DNA of 64,000 bases from Ereboglobus luteus (GTDB lineage: Bacteria; Verrucomicrobiota; Verrucomicrobiia; Opitutales; Opitutaceae). The DNA is taken from contig NZ_CP023004.1 in the NCBI RefSeq assembly GCF_003096195.1, positions 4,110,934-4,174,933 of the forward strand. The letters run 5' to 3'. This document shows, piece by piece, positions 1-8,566 of the stretch. The notes below the pieces were generated by a model, which saw nothing but the letters and a program-made list of their open reading frames with translations, did no database searches and was not told where the DNA came from. Position 1 is the first letter of the stretch. Each line of letters begins with the position of its first letter. The position numbers were made by a program, and so were the translations under genes.

Positions 1-1
1 C

Positions 2-109
2 ACCCCCGACGGCAAACCCGCCACCTACAACACCGACCCCAACGCCAGCGTCTGGCGCCGCGTGAAAACCACGCTCCTCCGCATCTTTCCCATTGAGGGC
101 CTCCTCTAA
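2..109 (+). CDS. C-terminal end of a phospholipase D / cardiolipin synthase-like protein (partial)
   Basis: An open frame runs from the left edge to a TAA at 107-109. Its last 35 residues include SVWRRVKTTLLRIFPIEGLL. A Trp-Arg stretch, a hydrophobic helix and a final P-I-E-x-L-L resemble the tails of ClsC/YmdC-type phospholipase D proteins, which make cardiolipin or other phospholipids at the membrane. Only this tail is visible, so no HKD catalytic motif can be checked. The family call rests on tail resemblance alone. The next gene follows on the same strand after about 30 bases. Confidence 0.45.
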   Translation, partial: TPDGKPATYNTDPNASVWRRVKTTLLRIFPIEGLL

Positions 110-140
110 ATTTAGCACCTCGCCTGAATCCTTTTTCACC

Positions 141-980
141 ATGCCTCGCATCCCGATCGAAGACAATTACACCGACATCCTCGGCAAAGCCCAGCGCGGC
201 CTCCGTATCACCGACGAGCAACTCGCCGCCCGCGCTGAAATCACGCCCGCCGAACTCGCTTCGCTCAAAGCCGGCCAATTCGACGAGGCCGCCGCCCGCC
301 GTGTCGCGCGCCACCTCCGCCTCCACCCTGGCGCGTTCGCCAACCTCGCCTCAAAAAAATGGTATCCCACGCATCCCGTTTTCCGAAGCGGTTTCGCGGC
401 CTTCAACGCCCCTTACGACGACATGGCCGTGAACAGCTACCTCGTATGGGATCACCGCTCGCGCCAGGCGGCCCTCTTTGATCCCGGCGCGTCCGGTGAA
501 AAAGTCCTCGACTACCTCGACGCCGAAAAACTCTCGCTTCGCCAAATCTTTCTCACCCATGCGCACGAAGATCACATTGCCGATCTCGGCAAAATTCTCG
601 CCGCCATAAAAACATCCACGCCTCCCGAGGTCTGGATTTCCGCGCGCGAAGCCTCCGACGTTCCCGAGGCAAAACCCTTTGCCGACAACACCATCTTCCA
701 CATCGGCGACCTCACTCTCCGCAGTTACCCGACCTCCGGACACTCCCCCGGCGGCACCACCTACTACACCACCGATCTCTCCTATCCCCTCGCCATTGTC
801 GGCGATTCGATCTTCGCCGGCTCGATGGGCGGCAGCGCGGACGCTTACGACGACGCCATCAAAAACAACTGGAAATACATCCTCTCGCTCCCACGCGACA
901 CCGTTCTCGCCTGCGGCCACGGCCCAATCACCACCCTGGCCCAGGAAAAGAAAAACAACCCCTTTTTCGCCCGCTGGTAA
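141..980 (+). CDS. MBL-fold metallo-hydrolase with N-terminal helix-turn-helix-like domain
   Basis: A 279-residue cytoplasmic protein. I start it at the ATG at 141 because the 16 upstream in-frame codons look non-coding. Residues 1-70 are helical and resemble an XRE/Cro-type fold (DEQLAARAEITPAELASLKA). Residues 75-279 form a glyoxalase-II-like metallo-beta-lactamase fold. THAHEDH (H140, H142, D144, H145), GHSPG (H201), GDS (D222) and CGHGP (H260) supply a complete two-metal site. Similar proteins hydrolyse thioesters or act on small metabolites; the substrate is unknown. The DNA-binding-like start suggests regulation or protein contact, which is inference. Confidence 0.8.
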   Translation: MPRIPIEDNYTDILGKAQRGLRITDEQLAARAEITPAELASLKAGQFDEAAARRVARHLRLHPGAFANLASKKWYPTHPVFRSGFAAFNAPYDDMAVNSYLVWDHRSRQAALFDPGASGEKVLDYLDAEKLSLRQIFLTHAHEDHIADLGKILAAIKTSTPPEVWISAREASDVPEAKPFADNTIFHIGDLTLRSYPTSGHSPGGTTYYTTDLSYPLAIVGDSIFAGSMGGSADAYDDAIKNNWKYILSLPRDTVLACGHGPITTLAQEKKNNPFFARW

Positions 981-1039
981 AAAACAAGAATCGACGACCT
1001 TCGGGTTCCCGAATGAGGCGCAACGCGGTTCGAGCAACG

Positions 1040-2167
1040 CTACTCACTACCCGCTACTTTTCCCAACACCGCCTCCACCAACGCAGCGCGATTCAATTTT
1101 CCCTGCGCATTGCGCGGCCAATCGGCAACCGGCACGTATGACTTCGGCCATTTATATTTCGCCAGCGAATGCAGAGCCGACTCAACCCGGCGCATATCGA
1201 GCTTGGCAATTGACCGCGCCGGATAACACGCCACCACACGCTGCCCCCATTTCGAATCGGGCACGCCAATCACCGCCACGTCGGTGAACACGCCGCTCGT
1301 GCGCAAGACCTCCATCACCTCGACCGGCATCACCTTTTTGCCGCCCGTGATTATGACCGCGTCACGCCTGCCAACAATATTCAAGCATCCGCGCGCATCC
1401 CAGTGCGCCAAATCCTCCGTTCGAAAAATCTTCCCCTCGCGCGCATCAGGAAAATATCCGCGAAACAAACTCTCCCCGCTTATCTGAACCAAACCCGTTT
1501 GACCGCGCGCCATTTCGCGCCCCGTCCCCGCGTCAACAATCTCCACGTTCACATGCGGCATCGCGCGCCCGCTGCTGCGGTCACTGGTTTCCAGAAAATC
1601 GCTCGCGCCCTGCGCCGTCACCATCGCGCCCGTCTCCGTCATTCCGTAACTAAGCACGACCGGCAGCTTCGCATGCGCAGCATCCTGCACGAGCTGCGGC
1701 CATACCGGTCCGCCCCCGACAAATATGCACCGAAACTGATGCAGCCAAAACAACGCCCGCTCGCCCGCCACCAGCAGCCGCTGCAACTGCGTGGGCACGA
1801 GCGAAACCACCCATCCGCCCGGCAGCTCCGCCTCGCGCGGATAACTCCCTTGGTCAATCTCCTTCCATGCCCAAGGCAAATGCTCGCCGCCTGTCGCCGC
1901 GCAGCGCACGCGCGACATGAAGCTGCTCACATGATGCGCCGGCAAAACATCCACCGCATTCACCCGCGCCATTCCGAAATGTTTGCAAAAACCCGATACC
2001 GCCGCCGCCAGCGTCCGCTCATCGTGCCGCGCAAATTTCAGCTCACCACTCGTCCCGCCCGTCGGCAGGCACAACCAACCGTGTTCGGGAGGTTCCAGTT
2101 TTTCGGCGATCTTCCCGAACTGCTCAAACTGCGCCGCCTCGTGCGCGCCCCATTTCGGATCGCACAA
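1040..2167 (-). CDS. menE: o-succinylbenzoate--CoA ligase (MenE), AMP-binding family
   Basis: An adenylate-forming enzyme that activates o-succinylbenzoate with CoA in menaquinone synthesis. Visible motifs are the P-loop LPTGGTSGELKF, the A5 motif YGMTETGAMVT, the A7/A8 region (TEDLAHWDARG, GRRDAVIITGGKKV) and a C-terminal GKLNR with the expected catalytic Lys. At 375 residues it is the short form. It lies 52 bases downstream of menC, which supports the call. The TTG at 2167 is a weak start. The frame stays open upstream, and a CTG at 2197 has a GGAGG about seven bases before it, giving an N-terminus that reads naturally into FLCDPKWG. The true start may be there. Confidence 0.88.
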   Translation of the reverse strand: MCDPKWGAHEAAQFEQFGKIAEKLEPPEHGWLCLPTGGTSGELKFARHDERTLAAAVSGFCKHFGMARVNAVDVLPAHHVSSFMSRVRCAATGGEHLPWAWKEIDQGSYPREAELPGGWVVSLVPTQLQRLLVAGERALFWLHQFRCIFVGGGPVWPQLVQDAAHAKLPVVLSYGMTETGAMVTAQGASDFLETSDRSSGRAMPHVNVEIVDAGTGREMARGQTGLVQISGESLFRGYFPDAREGKIFRTEDLAHWDARGCLNIVGRRDAVIITGGKKVMPVEVMEVLRTSGVFTDVAVIGVPDSKWGQRVVACYPARSIAKLDMRRVESALHSLAKYKWPKSYVPVADWPRNAQGKLNRAALVEAVLGKVAGSE

Positions 2168-2219
2168 AAAACAAACCCGCCGCGCCTCACGGCACAGCCC
2201 GTTGCCTCCGCCACTCGCA

Positions 2220-3263
2220 TCAATTCAGCGCGTTCCATAAAATCTCCGGTTTCAATCTTTCCAAATCCTTCGCCCGCACAAACGGTGCCGCCCGGGGTCC
2301 GTCGAATCGCGCGTCCTCAAACAACGGCCACACGCCGAACCCAAGCGCGCGCGGTTTTTCAGTGCCCGCAAAAAACTCGAACGCCATGTTCAGCGCCGAC
2401 TTCGCGCCCACCCCCGTCTCAATCGCCGACGAAAATACCGTGCGCGACTTCGGCAGCCGCTTGAGGGCGTCATCCACATCACCCAGCAACGATGGTTTGA
2501 TCACATAAATCCCCGGCCAGTCCAAATCCAGCCAGCCTCCGACATCTCCCGCGCCAACCACCGACTCATCCAGCGCAATCGGCACCGGATAATCAGCCGC
2601 CAGCCCAAGCAGCAAATCCTCCGCTCCGGCGGCATCCGCCGCGACAGGTTGTTCGATAAATTCCACCGGATATCCGACACACCGCGACAGCCAGCGTTCC
2701 GCACCGCGTCGATCCCACGCGCCGTTCGCATCCAGCCGCAACCGCGCTCCCTGCGGAAGCGCCGCGCACACATCATCAAGCAACGCCAGCTCGTCCGCCA
2801 TGTCTCCCGCGCCCACCTTCCACTTGAATGCGCGAAAACCGTCATCCGCCAACGCTGAGATTTTTCCCACCGCAACACGCCCCGCCAGCACCAGTGCCGC
2901 AACCGGAAGGTAGGGCGAAGCCTCGGTCCGCGCCGCCCTGTCCTGCGAAGCATCTGCCGCCAGGCCGGCCGAAAACTTCGCCCTGCCCAGCGCAAACCGC
3001 AAACACGGATACCGCGCCGCGTCGATTTCGCCAATCTGCTCATCACTCACCCGCGCACCCAGCGTCGCGCACACATCGGTCGCCTCGGCAACCGTCTCCG
3101 TGCCAAACCAAGGGATCGGCGCGCACTCGCCAAAACCCACGCCCCCGTCCTCGCGCTCAAGCCGCGCAAGCAATCCCTCGCGTCGCGTCCACAAACCGTG
3201 CGCCGTGCGCAAAGGCGTGCGAAACGGAAGCGAATAACGACGGTATGCGAACGTGTAATTCAC
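2220..3263 (-). CDS. menC: o-succinylbenzoate synthase (MenC), enolase superfamily
   Basis: Dehydrates SHCHC to o-succinylbenzoate in menaquinone synthesis. About 347 residues. Enolase-superfamily signatures are the catalytic KWKVG, the metal ligands LRLDANGAW, EFIEQPV and PIALDES, and a late IKPSLLG. I use the GTG at 3263: it gives VNYTFAYRRYSLPF and leaves a 10-base gap to prmA, whereas earlier starts overlap prmA. The segment DASQDRAARTEASPYLP is encoded by a short palindromic repeat (about 2909-2943) that appears inserted in frame. It sits in a loop-like, poorly conserved part of the fold, so the enzyme may still work. menE follows directly. Confidence 0.87.
   Translation of the reverse strand: MNYTFAYRRYSLPFRTPLRTAHGLWTRREGLLARLEREDGGVGFGECAPIPWFGTETVAEATDVCATLGARVSDEQIGEIDAARYPCLRFALGRAKFSAGLAADASQDRAARTEASPYLPVAALVLAGRVAVGKISALADDGFRAFKWKVGAGDMADELALLDDVCAALPQGARLRLDANGAWDRRGAERWLSRCVGYPVEFIEQPVAADAAGAEDLLLGLAADYPVPIALDESVVGAGDVGGWLDLDWPGIYVIKPSLLGDVDDALKRLPKSRTVFSSAIETGVGAKSALNMAFEFFAGTEKPRALGFGVWPLFEDARFDGPRAAPFVRAKDLERLKPEILWNALN
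2909..2943. repeat. short palindromic repeat inside menC coding sequence
   Basis: AGGGCG (2912-2917) pairs with CGCCCT (2934-2939) around a GC-rich core. The unit begins GGTAGGGCGAA, the same opening as a second palindromic unit inside the helicase gene near 7568 and an intergenic one at 60877. It is translated in frame as part of MenC and breaks no reading frame. Confidence 0.5.
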
Positions 3264-3273
3264 GGCGATTTTA

Positions 3274-4137
3274 TCAAGGCGCCCGCAGCAACACATCCGA
3301 CCACTCGCCCATGGTGCGGTGCTCGATCTTCCACTGCGGCACTATTTTCGCATACGCATCGCGCACCTGCTCGTTTTCACTGGCGAGAATCCCGCTCAAA
3401 ATAAGCACGCCACCGGGAGCAACCGAATCAGTCAGCTCCTTTGCAAACTCAATCAGCACATTCGCCAAAATGTTCGCCATCACAATCTCGGCCTTGTGAC
3501 CCGCGAGCCCCGTGACGAGGTCGCCGGTAAAAAAATCCACCCGCCCCGCCATGTCGTTGAGCTCCGCGTTCTCGATGCTCACTCGGACGGCATCGGGATC
3601 GTTGTCAAAGCCGCGCACATTTTCGTAGCCGAGCTTCGCCGCCGACAGCGCGAGAATCCCAGACCCGCACCCCGCGTCAATCACCCGCGCATCACGATTG
3701 AACGGCAACTCGACAAGCCGCTCCACGCACAACCGTGTAGTCTCGTGATTCCCCGTGCCAAACGCCATTCCCGGATCGAGCCAGATAACCTCCTCGCCCC
3801 TGGGCAGCGTAAACTTGTCGCGTTCCCAAACCGGAACCCAGTGCAAGCGTCCGAATTTCCACGCCTTGAAGTGCGCCTTGTAGCTGTCGCGCCAGTCGCT
3901 GTTGCCCAGCGCGCGCAACCCGGCCTCGCCAATCGGCGCGCCGCCCAGTTGCGGCCTCAACGCGTCCCATTGCGCGCGCGCCTCGTCGCCACTCTGGAAA
4001 ATGCCGACAACCCACGCGCGCTTTTCAATTACATCCTCAAGCAGGCTCCATCCCTCAATGCCCAGCTCGAGCAAAAGATTGTCCGTCTCATCAACGGACG
4101 CGGGCGTGATCTCGACCTTTATTTCAAATAAATCCAT
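3274..4137 (-). CDS. prmA: Ribosomal protein L11 methyltransferase PrmA
   Basis: SAM-dependent trimethylation of ribosomal protein L11 in the cytoplasm. The 287-residue protein has the usual two parts: an N-terminal L11-recognition domain (IKVEITPASVDETDNLLLEL) and a Rossmann methyltransferase with the diagnostic WLDPGMAFGTGNHETTRL, VIDAGCGSGILALSAAKLG (SAM motif I) and VMANILANVLIEF (N-[IL]-L catalytic-loop motif). Start chosen at the ATG at 4137 (MDLFEIKV); the longer in-frame start adds a basic extension unlike the family. It is upstream of menC and menE on the same strand with 10- and 52-base gaps, so the three are probably co-transcribed. Confidence 0.95.
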   Translation of the reverse strand: MDLFEIKVEITPASVDETDNLLLELGIEGWSLLEDVIEKRAWVVGIFQSGDEARAQWDALRPQLGGAPIGEAGLRALGNSDWRDSYKAHFKAWKFGRLHWVPVWERDKFTLPRGEEVIWLDPGMAFGTGNHETTRLCVERLVELPFNRDARVIDAGCGSGILALSAAKLGYENVRGFDNDPDAVRVSIENAELNDMAGRVDFFTGDLVTGLAGHKAEIVMANILANVLIEFAKELTDSVAPGGVLILSGILASENEQVRDAYAKIVPQWKIEHRTMGEWSDVLLRAP

Positions 4138-4334
4138 GCCGCACACGACACGCCGGAGCTGCATCTTCGGCAAATTGATTTTTCACGAAACACGTTTTTG
4201 GATGTGCTTAAAAACGCGCCTACTCCCAGAATGAATTGTTGAGATTTTTTTGGAATTTGGGATTTTTGAGCACCCATGCGGTGAACTTCCCCAATCCTCC
4301 TTGACTCAGCAATTACTCAAGAAAGCATCGACCC

Positions 4335-4991
4335 ATGAACCCTTCATTCCGTCGCCCCTCCCTTTTGCTCGCTTTTGCCATCGCATGTCTCCCGATGTCG
4401 TCACTCGTTTTTGCTCAACAAGAACAAACGGATAAAGCTACAAAAGCTACCGACGAGTTTGCCGCACGCTTTTTCGACGAGGCAAACATCCGCGATTACA
4501 TTGCCAAGGTTGACACGCTCATTGAGCAAGCCGAGTCAACCGTCTTTGCGTCCAGCGAGGAAATGAAGGACAAAATCCCAGGCATCACAACCGCAAACGG
4601 CATCAAGATTGCCTATTCGATACGCAGCAATCCGGACGTCGGCGAAGTGCATCACGTCTCGATTTCGCGCACGCCACAATACTTGGCAACAGCCTTCGGC
4701 ACCAACCTCGTCGGGCTGTTTGCCGAACGCACCGGCTTCGTGTTCCCGCCCGCCGCGTATGAGGTCAGCCAAAACAATGTCTATCACGCCATCTGGCTTG
4801 TGCCTGTTGCGACACTGACTGAGGACAAAGCGGCCATTACCCAACGCCGTGAGAAAAACCGCAAACTTGAAGACCCAAAGAAAATTTTCATCAATGCCGT
4901 AAAAAATGGCGTGACACTGCAAAAACAGTCCAAAGGCGCCGCAAGCAAACCTGCAAATGCATCACCAACCACGCGAAAAAAACAGGGGTGA
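4335..4991 (+). CDS. Small secreted protein of unknown function
   Basis: 218 residues. I do not recognise a family. The first 27 residues form a clear Sec signal peptide (RRPSLLLAFAIACLPMSSLV then FAQQ), so the protein is exported. The mature part begins with charged helices (residues 30-80), then a mixed region containing SISRTPQYLATAFGTNLVGL and HAIWLVPVATL, and ends in a basic, low-complexity Lys/Ala/Thr tail. No Cys pair or catalytic motif is obvious. It stands alone between the divergent prmA and the GNAT gene. Confidence 0.75.
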   Translation: MNPSFRRPSLLLAFAIACLPMSSLVFAQQEQTDKATKATDEFAARFFDEANIRDYIAKVDTLIEQAESTVFASSEEMKDKIPGITTANGIKIAYSIRSNPDVGEVHHVSISRTPQYLATAFGTNLVGLFAERTGFVFPPAAYEVSQNNVYHAIWLVPVATLTEDKAAITQRREKNRKLEDPKKIFINAVKNGVTLQKQSKGAASKPANASPTTRKKQG

Positions 4992-5103
4992 GAAATGCCC
5001 CCTGACGAATCCGTGCTGCTTGTAGTGTAGCGTGCCAAGTCTGCCCAATCACGAAACGCATCCTAACACCCAGGCAGGCTGGCAGCCCGCGCTACAAAAT
5101 ACC

Positions 5104-5652
5104 ATGCTTCCCACCCTTCATACCACGCGCCTCACACTCTCGCCATTCACGCCCGCCGACGCCCCTCTCGTGCAACGCTATGCGGGCGATGCGCGCGTGG
5201 CCTCGATGGCCGCGTTCATTCCGCATCCGTATCCCGACGGCCTTGCCGAGCAATGGATCGCCTCGCACCTGCCCGATCACCTCGCGCGCACAAGCACCAC
5301 GCTCGCCATCCGCGAGCGCGACACCGGCGAGCTGCGCGGAGCCATCGGCCTCATTCTCACACTCGAAAAACGCCTTGGCGAAGTGGGCTACTGGGTCGGC
5401 GCGCCCTTTTGGAATCAAGGCATTTGCACCGAGGCCGCCCGCCGCATCATTCAATATGGGTTCGACGATCTCGCTCTCGAAACAATCCGCGCGCATCATT
5501 TCCCCCACAACCCCGCATCTGGACACGTCATGAAAAAAGCGGGCATGACACGCATCGGCGTCATTCCGCGCTGCACGCCCAAGGACGGCCAGCTCCTCGA
5601 TGCCATTCAATGGCAAATCCTCAAAACTGATTTTGACACACAAGGAGAATAA
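5104..5652 (+). CDS. GNAT-family N-acetyltransferase (RimJ/RimL type)
   Basis: 182 residues with the RimJ/RimL-type layout: an opening L-x-T-x-R-L-x-L (LHTTRLTLSPF), the core GAIGLILTLEKRLGEVGYWV, the acetyl-CoA loop region (FWNQGICTEAARRIIQYGF) and a closing ASGHVMKKAGMTRIG. Members acetylate protein N-termini, amino acids or drugs; the substrate cannot be told. The ATG at 5104 is used because the upstream 24 codons run through a repeat-like sequence (about 5068-5092) unlikely to be coding. Monocistronic, convergent with the helicase gene. Confidence 0.88.
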   Translation: MLPTLHTTRLTLSPFTPADAPLVQRYAGDARVASMAAFIPHPYPDGLAEQWIASHLPDHLARTSTTLAIRERDTGELRGAIGLILTLEKRLGEVGYWVGAPFWNQGICTEAARRIIQYGFDDLALETIRAHHFPHNPASGHVMKKAGMTRIGVIPRCTPKDGQLLDAIQWQILKTDFDTQGE

Positions 5653-5734
5653 ACTGATCGACTTCACATAACGCACCATCAACTAGGACTCGGGGATTTT
5701 TACCCGGGGTTGCGCTTTGGTGGTCAGGTCGCGA

Positions 5735-8404
5735 TCACTCGTGCCCCAGCCAATTCTTCAGGTCCTCGTCATTCGCAATCCGCAGGGACGCGCGGTATTC
5801 GGGCGCGAGAAGATCATGAAAACTTTTGTCGGAAAAGCGGCGGCAATGGAGAAGAACCTTGGTGTGCTGTCCCGGGGCGCGAACGAGGCGGCCCAGGGCT
5901 TGATTCACTTTTTGAATACCGGGGATTTGATAAACACGGCGCGCGGCCTCGTCGCGTCCGAGATTTGCATAGGCCGCGAGACGCGCGCGCTGGATCGGGT
6001 TCACCTCGGGGAGCGCGGGGCCGACGACCATCGCGTGCGAGATGCGGCCGCCGAGCAGGTCGATGCCCTCGGCGAAGCTGCTGCCAAGAACAAGAAGCAC
6101 CACGCCGGGCGCTGAAAGGGATTGCTCCAGCCATGCGTTTTGCGCGGCAAGATCAGGGAGCTTGGGTTGCATCGAAACGCGAATCGCGGGATGCATATCG
6201 GCAAGCTCGCGTTGGATGGTTTCGGCATAGGCGTAGCTGGGAAAAAACACGGCCACGTTGCCGCCCGACGCCGAGGCGAGCGAGGCGATGGTGGACGCAG
6301 TGGTTTCGGAAAACTGCGCGCGTTGCTGGTAGGTGGTGTTGACACGGGTGTCGATGGCAACGTCGTAGGCGTCGTCGCGCCAGGGCGTGGCGGCGCGGAC
6401 GTAATGCGGCGCGGCGGTTGCGCGGGCTTCGTCGAGCGCGAGCAGATCCGCGGCGGAGGTGAGCTTGGCGAATAGTTGTTTTGTGTCGCGCTTGGTCAGC
6501 GCGCCAAGCTTATCGAGCTTGGGAGAAGAGGATGCCGGGCCGGGTTCCGGTGTTTCCGGCGAATCCAGTCCGCATGCGGCGGTGAAGTTTTCGACAGGAG
6601 TGAGGGTTGCCGAGGCGAGGATGACTCCGCCAAATTCGGCGATGGCCGGACCGATAGCGTCTGCTGCGTCAAGGCAGGTGATTACGAGGAGCGCGTTTTG
6701 CGGACTCCACCAAAGACGGGGAAGGTCGAGCGACGCAAGATCGGCGGCAAGCTCGGGAATCGACCAGAGCGTCTCGCTGATCCCGGCGGGCATTTGCGCG
6801 TAATCGAGCGGCGTGGCGGTGATTTGACCGGCAAGAGTGTCGATGAGTTCGCGAGCGTCGTCCTCGGTCGCGAGCGTGTGCGCGCCGTTTGCCTTGAGCG
6901 TGGAGAGAAAGTGGACCCAATGACTCCACGCGTTGGAAAGCGCCGAGGGAACCCGGACCATGTTGAACCAACTGCCAACCGCGCGCGCATCGTCCGCGTA
7001 AAATGCATGGCTGAAAACATCGGCAACGCGCGACGGGAGATTGTGAGCCTCGTCAACGACGAGCAGCGTGCGCTCCGGATCGTAGCCGGGCTGCCCGGTA
7101 AAAATGCCGCGATTGGCCGGCGAAAAAATGTAATTGTAATCACCGATCCACACGTCGTTGAACGGAAGCGCGGCGCGGGAAATTTCGTAGGGGCAAATGC
7201 GCGCGTCGGCACCCGCGGCGCGAAGCGTGGCGATGTCGCGCGGATGATCTTCGACAAGATAAAAGCGCGACAGCCCGCTCTTCGGCCATCGAGTTTCGAG
7301 ATCGTTGAGATAGGCGCAGGTGTCGCGCGTGCAGTTGTAAGCGGTGTTGATGCAATGCTCGCGCTTGGGGCGCATGAGCCAGGCGGTGACGGGCGTGGCA
7401 CGGGCCGCCAGCTCGTCAGGGCGGGGATCGTGCGGCACAGGCATCCCGTCCGTGGAATCGGCGGCAATGGGGATTGCGCACGCGGGAGCCACTGAGGGTT
7501 GAGATTCGATTTGGTGAAACGAACCCTCCGGGTGAGTCGCGTCGATAAACAGCTCACCCGGAGGGTTCGCCCTACCCTGGTCTGCCATATCCGCGAGAGT
7601 GCGCGTAACCTGGAGTTGTCCGGTGGCTTTGCTCGTGAGGTAAATGAGACGGTCAAAACGGCCCTCGCGCATGTGTGAAAGCGCGAGTTCGAGGAGAATG
7701 CCGGTTTTGCCGAAGCCAGTGGGCGCCTCGAAGAGAACAACCGGGTGTTCGGCAAGCGCGTCGGCAAGATCTCGCCCGGTCGTTTCCTGTCCGGGCCGGA
7801 GCGTGGCGAACGGCGAACGATAACGAAGACTGCGAAGACGCTCGCGGGCGCGAAGGCGAAGGTTGAGAAACTCGGTGACTCGCTCGAGTTGCGCGCGAAA
7901 AAGCGCGTCGTCGATTGCGGTGAGCGTGATCGTCTGGGCGAGTCCGCTGGCAACTTCGACGAAATGGAGCTCGGCGCGGATGCGCGGAGATTGGTTGCCG
8001 GTGTCCGCGAGGCGACGCAGCTCCGCGTAGGTGGCGAGCTGGACAAAGTAAGCGGGATACTCGGCGCGCAGCTCGGATTCGTCAGCGGGAATGGGACGCG
8101 TGACAGTTTTGATCTCGCGAAGGATGAGCGGCGTATTTTCGGTCGCGGGAATGAGCTGGTCGATGCGACCGGTGAGCGTGAGTATCCAGCCGCGATGAAC
8201 AATTTTCCCGGTGATGGGGATTTCGAATTGCGCGGCGGAGTTCTCGGATGCGATTTGCGCGCGGAGCTGGTTATGCCAGTGGGTGCCGAGTTGCGCGCGC
8301 CAGAGTCCGCTTGGCGCGCCGGACGCATCGCGCGGCCCGAGGGTGAAATCTGAAAGTTCACCCACGCTCAAGCTGGCGGTGCGTTGTTCGAGATCGAAAT
8401 CCAT
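5735..8404 (-). CDS. XPD/DinG-like superfamily 2 DNA helicase with N-terminal PD-(D/E)XK nuclease-like domain
   Basis: 889 residues from the ATG at 8404. Residues about 60-130 carry a RecB/Cas4-like nuclease signature: TGRIDQL (D82), LREIKT (E97, K99) and YFVQLATY (Q123, Y126). Helicase motifs follow: Walker A EAPTGFGKTG (226-235), four cysteines suited to a 4Fe-4S cluster (C351, C358, C363, C404) and VVDEAHN (D451). The C-terminal half has SATLTP and an arginine-rich last motif (QALGRLVRAPGQ). Such enzymes unwind DNA 5'-to-3' in repair. The nuclease part could process flaps or only bind DNA. A palindromic repeat at 7521-7568 is translated in frame between Walker A and the Fe-S region. Confidence 0.85.
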   Translation of the reverse strand: MDFDLEQRTASLSVGELSDFTLGPRDASGAPSGLWRAQLGTHWHNQLRAQIASENSAAQFEIPITGKIVHRGWILTLTGRIDQLIPATENTPLILREIKTVTRPIPADESELRAEYPAYFVQLATYAELRRLADTGNQSPRIRAELHFVEVASGLAQTITLTAIDDALFRAQLERVTEFLNLRLRARERLRSLRYRSPFATLRPGQETTGRDLADALAEHPVVLFEAPTGFGKTGILLELALSHMREGRFDRLIYLTSKATGQLQVTRTLADMADQGRANPPGELFIDATHPEGSFHQIESQPSVAPACAIPIAADSTDGMPVPHDPRPDELAARATPVTAWLMRPKREHCINTAYNCTRDTCAYLNDLETRWPKSGLSRFYLVEDHPRDIATLRAAGADARICPYEISRAALPFNDVWIGDYNYIFSPANRGIFTGQPGYDPERTLLVVDEAHNLPSRVADVFSHAFYADDARAVGSWFNMVRVPSALSNAWSHWVHFLSTLKANGAHTLATEDDARELIDTLAGQITATPLDYAQMPAGISETLWSIPELAADLASLDLPRLWWSPQNALLVITCLDAADAIGPAIAEFGGVILASATLTPVENFTAACGLDSPETPEPGPASSSPKLDKLGALTKRDTKQLFAKLTSAADLLALDEARATAAPHYVRAATPWRDDAYDVAIDTRVNTTYQQRAQFSETTASTIASLASASGGNVAVFFPSYAYAETIQRELADMHPAIRVSMQPKLPDLAAQNAWLEQSLSAPGVVLLVLGSSFAEGIDLLGGRISHAMVVGPALPEVNPIQRARLAAYANLGRDEAARRVYQIPGIQKVNQALGRLVRAPGQHTKVLLHCRRFSDKSFHDLLAPEYRASLRIANDEDLKNWLGHE
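7521..7568. repeat. perfect 16-bp inverted repeat inside the helicase coding sequence
   Basis: GAACCCTCCGGGTGAG (7521-7536) and its exact complement (7553-7568) flank a 16-base spacer, and GCCCTACC follows the right arm. Read on the minus strand it starts GGTAGGGCGAACCC, a repeat-family opening also seen near 60877. It encodes roughly GRANPPGELFIDATHPEGSF in the helicase without a stop or frameshift. Confidence 0.75.
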
Positions 8405-8470
8405 CGGAAAATGCGGAGTCCAAAATGCCGAATGCGGAACGACCGTCACGCAAGCGTGTTTTCAAAAAAG

Positions 8471-8502
8471 AAAAAAAGCAGACCGTAATTCGGTCTGCTT
8501 TT
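8471..8502 (-). terminator. Rho-independent terminator downstream of the KDPG aldolase gene
   Basis: AAAAGCAGACCG (8474-8485) pairs perfectly with CGGTCTGCTTTT (8491-8502) around a 5-base loop. On the minus strand the stem is followed by a run of T residues interrupted once by C, ideal for ending the aldolase transcript about 70 bases after its stop codon. The T tract on the plus side is short, so it works mainly for the minus strand. Confidence 0.85.
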
Positions 8503-8566
8503 GGATGAGAAACTTGAGAGCGAATCGCGAATGTGTTTTCCCAATTCCACAATCCGCATTCCACAT

